Below are positions 13,413 through 15,253 of a stretch of DNA of 15,253 nucleotides, one piece after another. The DNA is from Campylobacteraceae bacterium. GTDB taxonomy: Bacteria; Campylobacterota; Campylobacteria; Campylobacterales; JALSKU01. The position numbers and the translations under genes are program-made. A model generated the notes under the pieces. That model was not told the origin of the DNA and made no database searches. It saw only the letters and a program-made list of their open reading frames with translations. Within the stretch, counting starts at the first letter, position 1. Each line of letters starts with the position of its first letter. The stretch is taken from NCBI GenBank assembly GCA_015488975.1, contig WFMT01000128.1, positions 1 to 15,253 on the forward strand. The letters are read 5' to 3'.

Positions 13413-14775
13413 CAGTTTAAAAAGTGTAAAATCCAAGATTTTTATAACTTATGGTGTTTTACTTATTATTACAGTTTTATTTTCAAATGCAGTATTTTAC
13501 TATTTTGCCAAAGAATATATATATAAAAATACAGTAAATGCCTTAAAAAGTATATCAAGAGATGTTATTTGGGATGATATAAAAGGAAAAAATTTAAAAG
13601 ATAATTTTTCATTTTCTATACATAAATATGAATTTAGTATAAGAAATGTTTTTATACAGGCTCAATATAATGGAAAAATAGTTTTAAAATCTAAAAATCT
13701 TATAGGATTAGAACTGCCAATACAAAAACTATCAAAAAAAAACAGTATCAGCCACTTAAAAATTCATAAAATATCAAAATATAATATAATAATGTACTCA
13801 ACTAAAATACCATGGGACGAGAATTATACTGTTCAAATAGCTACTACTACTAAAACAGAAAATTACCATTTGGGAAAAATTATTAATATGTTTTTATTTG
13901 GAGATCCAATTTTTATTTTATTTGTTTTACTTATTATTTATAAAATGTTGCAAGATGTACTTAGACCTATGAATATTATGGTAAAAACAGCGAAAGAGAT
14001 AACAATTACTGATTTAAATAAAAGAATTCCTTATTATGACAATGGAGATGAATTTGCAGAACTTGCAAAAACACTTAATAATATGTTCTCGAAACTTCAA
14101 TCCTCATATAAGCAGATAAAACAATTTAGCCAGGATGCCTCACATCAGTTGAAAACACCACTTACTTCTATTCGCCTGCAAGCAGGAGTCACACTAAAAA
14201 AAGATAGAGATATAAATGAATATAAAAATGTTTTAAAATCTATAAAAAATGAGATAACATATCTTCAAAATATGATAAATGATCTTTTTTTACTTGCACA
14301 AATGGATAATGATACGATAAAAGATAATTTTGAAAATATAAGATTAGATATAGTATTGATGAATGTGATTGGAGAGTTTATTGTGATTGCAAACAAAAAA
14401 GGTGTTACTCTTGATATAAAAGATATAGACAATACAGTTATCTTAGGCGATAGTACACAAATATCTGTACTTTGCTCCAACCTTATAGATAATGCTATCA
14501 AATACACTGAAAAAGGAAAGAGAGTTTCAATTGAATTGAAAAATTATATGATGACCATCGAAGATGAGGGTGTAGGAATAGAAGAAAAAAATATAAATGC
14601 TGTTTTTGATAGATTTTTTAGAGCAGATTCAAATGACAGCAAGATTGTTAAGGGGTATGGGCTTGGGTTGTCAATGGTTAAAATTATAGCCAATATTCAT
14701 AAAGCAGATATCAATATACAAAGTGAAATAAAAGTTGGAACAAAAATTACAGTTAAATTTCCAAAACCGATTTAA
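13402..14775 (+). CDS. Membrane sensor histidine kinase, TctE-like HisKA motif
   Basis: A 457-residue inner-membrane kinase. One helix lies at about 13-35, a periplasmic sensor region of roughly 130 residues at 36-165, and a second helix at about 167-186. A HAMP domain (187-240) follows. The HisKA motif QDASHQLKTPLTSIRLQA has the phosphorylated His248. The ATPase domain has the N box SNLIDNAIKYT (Asn360, Asn364), G1 DEGVGI (388-393), FDRFFR (402-407) and GYGLGLS (418-424). The DASHQL form with Gln after the histidine is common in TctE-type kinases, which control carboxylate uptake. The periplasmic domain has no motif I can name. The gene overlaps the regulator by 11 bases and has only a weak ribosome-binding site. 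Confidence 0.94.
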   Translation: MTFNSLKSVKSKIFITYGVLLIITVLFSNAVFYYFAKEYIYKNTVNALKSISRDVIWDDIKGKNLKDNFSFSIHKYEFSIRNVFIQAQYNGKIVLKSKNLIGLELPIQKLSKKNSISHLKIHKISKYNIIMYSTKIPWDENYTVQIATTTKTENYHLGKIINMFLFGDPIFILFVLLIIYKMLQDVLRPMNIMVKTAKEITITDLNKRIPYYDNGDEFAELAKTLNNMFSKLQSSYKQIKQFSQDASHQLKTPLTSIRLQAGVTLKKDRDINEYKNVLKSIKNEITYLQNMINDLFLLAQMDNDTIKDNFENIRLDIVLMNVIGEFIVIANKKGVTLDIKDIDNTVILGDSTQISVLCSNLIDNAIKYTEKGKRVSIELKNYMMTIEDEGVGIEEKNINAVFDRFFRADSNDSKIVKGYGLGLSMVKIIANIHKADINIQSEIKVGTKITVKFPKPI

Positions 14776-14801
14776 AATTACTTAGGCTCTCTGATAATTT
14801 T
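14774..14801. terminator. Weak candidate bidirectional terminator between convergent genes
   Basis: AAAATTA (14774-14780) pairs with TAATTTT (14795-14801). After one bulged C, TTAG (14782-14785) pairs with CTGA (14791-14794), including one G-U pair, with a 5-base loop. It overlaps both stop codons. The stem is almost all A-T and has no clean T run on either side, so efficiency is doubtful. Confidence 0.35.
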
Positions 14802-15253
14802 GATTTGAGCTTTTGAAATTAGTTTATCAAAATATGATTTTAATATATTTTTTTCTCTGGTATTCATAATCGTAAAAAATATACTTTTTTTAACTTTACT
14901 AAAGGGCATAACTTTTACATTTATTTTTCTTTTTATATACAAAGACATAAATTTTTTATTAATGTTGAAAATAGGTGTAAAGTTTTCAACTTTTGTTTGC
15001 AATAAAACAGAAAGAATCTTTGGGTTTAATTCTTTTGTTTTTAATATACTCTCTTTATGAAAAACATTTTTTAAGTTCATTATAGGATTATTTATAATGT
15101 AACGAAGTGAATTCCTATCATTGGAAATATATTTAATAACATCGATCATTGAGGGCATTGAATAAATATCAATATGTTTATTGTAAAATGCTTTTAAATC
15201 TTTCTCACTTGCTTTGTGAATCTTGCTAAAAGTTATTTTTTTATATAACTTTC
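14778..15253 (-). CDS. Probable parvulin-type peptidyl-prolyl isomerase (SurA/PpiD-like foldase), C-terminal part
   Basis: A partial gene of 158 codons, open to the right edge; its start lies outside. Upstream of the Met at 15158 the frame continues without a stop and reads KLYKKITFSKIHKASEKDLK and then AFYNKHIDIYSMPSMIDVIK. The layout fits the C-terminal half of periplasmic parvulin-type foldases. It has a YYN-H-DIY-MP-type entry into the isomerase domain, then repeats such as NPIMNLKNVF, LNPKILSVLLQTKVENFTPI and a closing amphipathic helix ILKSYFDKLISKAQIKIIR. Such proteins help outer-membrane and secreted proteins fold. I recognise the pattern, not a specific family member, so an unrelated periplasmic protein remains possible. 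Its stop is two bases from that of the kinase. Confidence 0.5.
   Translation of the reverse strand, partial: KLYKKITFSKIHKASEKDLKAFYNKHIDIYSMPSMIDVIKYISNDRNSLRYIINNPIMNLKNVFHKESILKTKELNPKILSVLLQTKVENFTPIFNINKKFMSLYIKRKINVKVMPFSKVKKSIFFTIMNTREKNILKSYFDKLISKAQIKIIREPK

Overview
The window looks like a chromosomal segment of a Campylobacterota (Epsilonproteobacteria) bacterium, probably free-living and close to Sulfurimonas or its relatives. The base composition is low in GC, with many ATA and AAA codons. The gene order lepA, mapA-like lipoprotein, comF/ctsW, gyrA, flgP, flgQ, flgR, asd, yqhA matches, as I remember it, the Campylobacter jejuni block Cj1030c to Cj1022c. The genus is an inference; the phylum is well supported.

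Positions 1-11390 hold a dense set of genes all on the + strand. It opens with the last codons of prs (PRPP synthetase). LepA/EF4 follows, then an outer-membrane lipoprotein, a ComF-type phosphoribosyltransferase tied to DNA uptake, and GyrA. Next come the flagellar genes flgP, flgQ and flgR, whose FlgR is a sigma-54 activator without a DNA-binding domain. The run ends with asd, a YqhA-type membrane protein, hemE and a radical SAM protein of the COG0731 type. Gaps are short, and several starts overlap the preceding stop (TGATG, TAATG), so much of this is probably co-transcribed in sub-operons.

Positions 11393-15253 are a separate accessory-like segment. An orphan TAXI-type periplasmic solute-binding protein lies on the - strand. 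A tRNA-Asn(GTT) gene with a strong promoter built into an unusual inverted repeat lies on the + strand. After it comes an OmpR-type response regulator overlapping a TctE-like histidine kinase. The window closes with the C-terminal part of a probable parvulin-type peptidyl-prolyl isomerase on the - strand. No permease partner for the binding protein is present, so a sensing role with the adjacent two-component system is a reasonable hypothesis, not a demonstrated one.

The best unexplained signals are structural. They are a perfect 15-bp hairpin just inside flgQ, a hairpin that occludes the lepA ribosome-binding site, and a 12-bp inverted repeat wrapped around the tRNA-Asn promoter that could also form a pseudoknot in RNA. 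There is also a terminator that folds well only on the - strand, inside the end of the radical SAM gene, and a 15-codon reading frame before comF that resembles the first residues of a DNA adenine methyltransferase. I saw no CRISPR array, insertion sequence, rRNA or phage gene.
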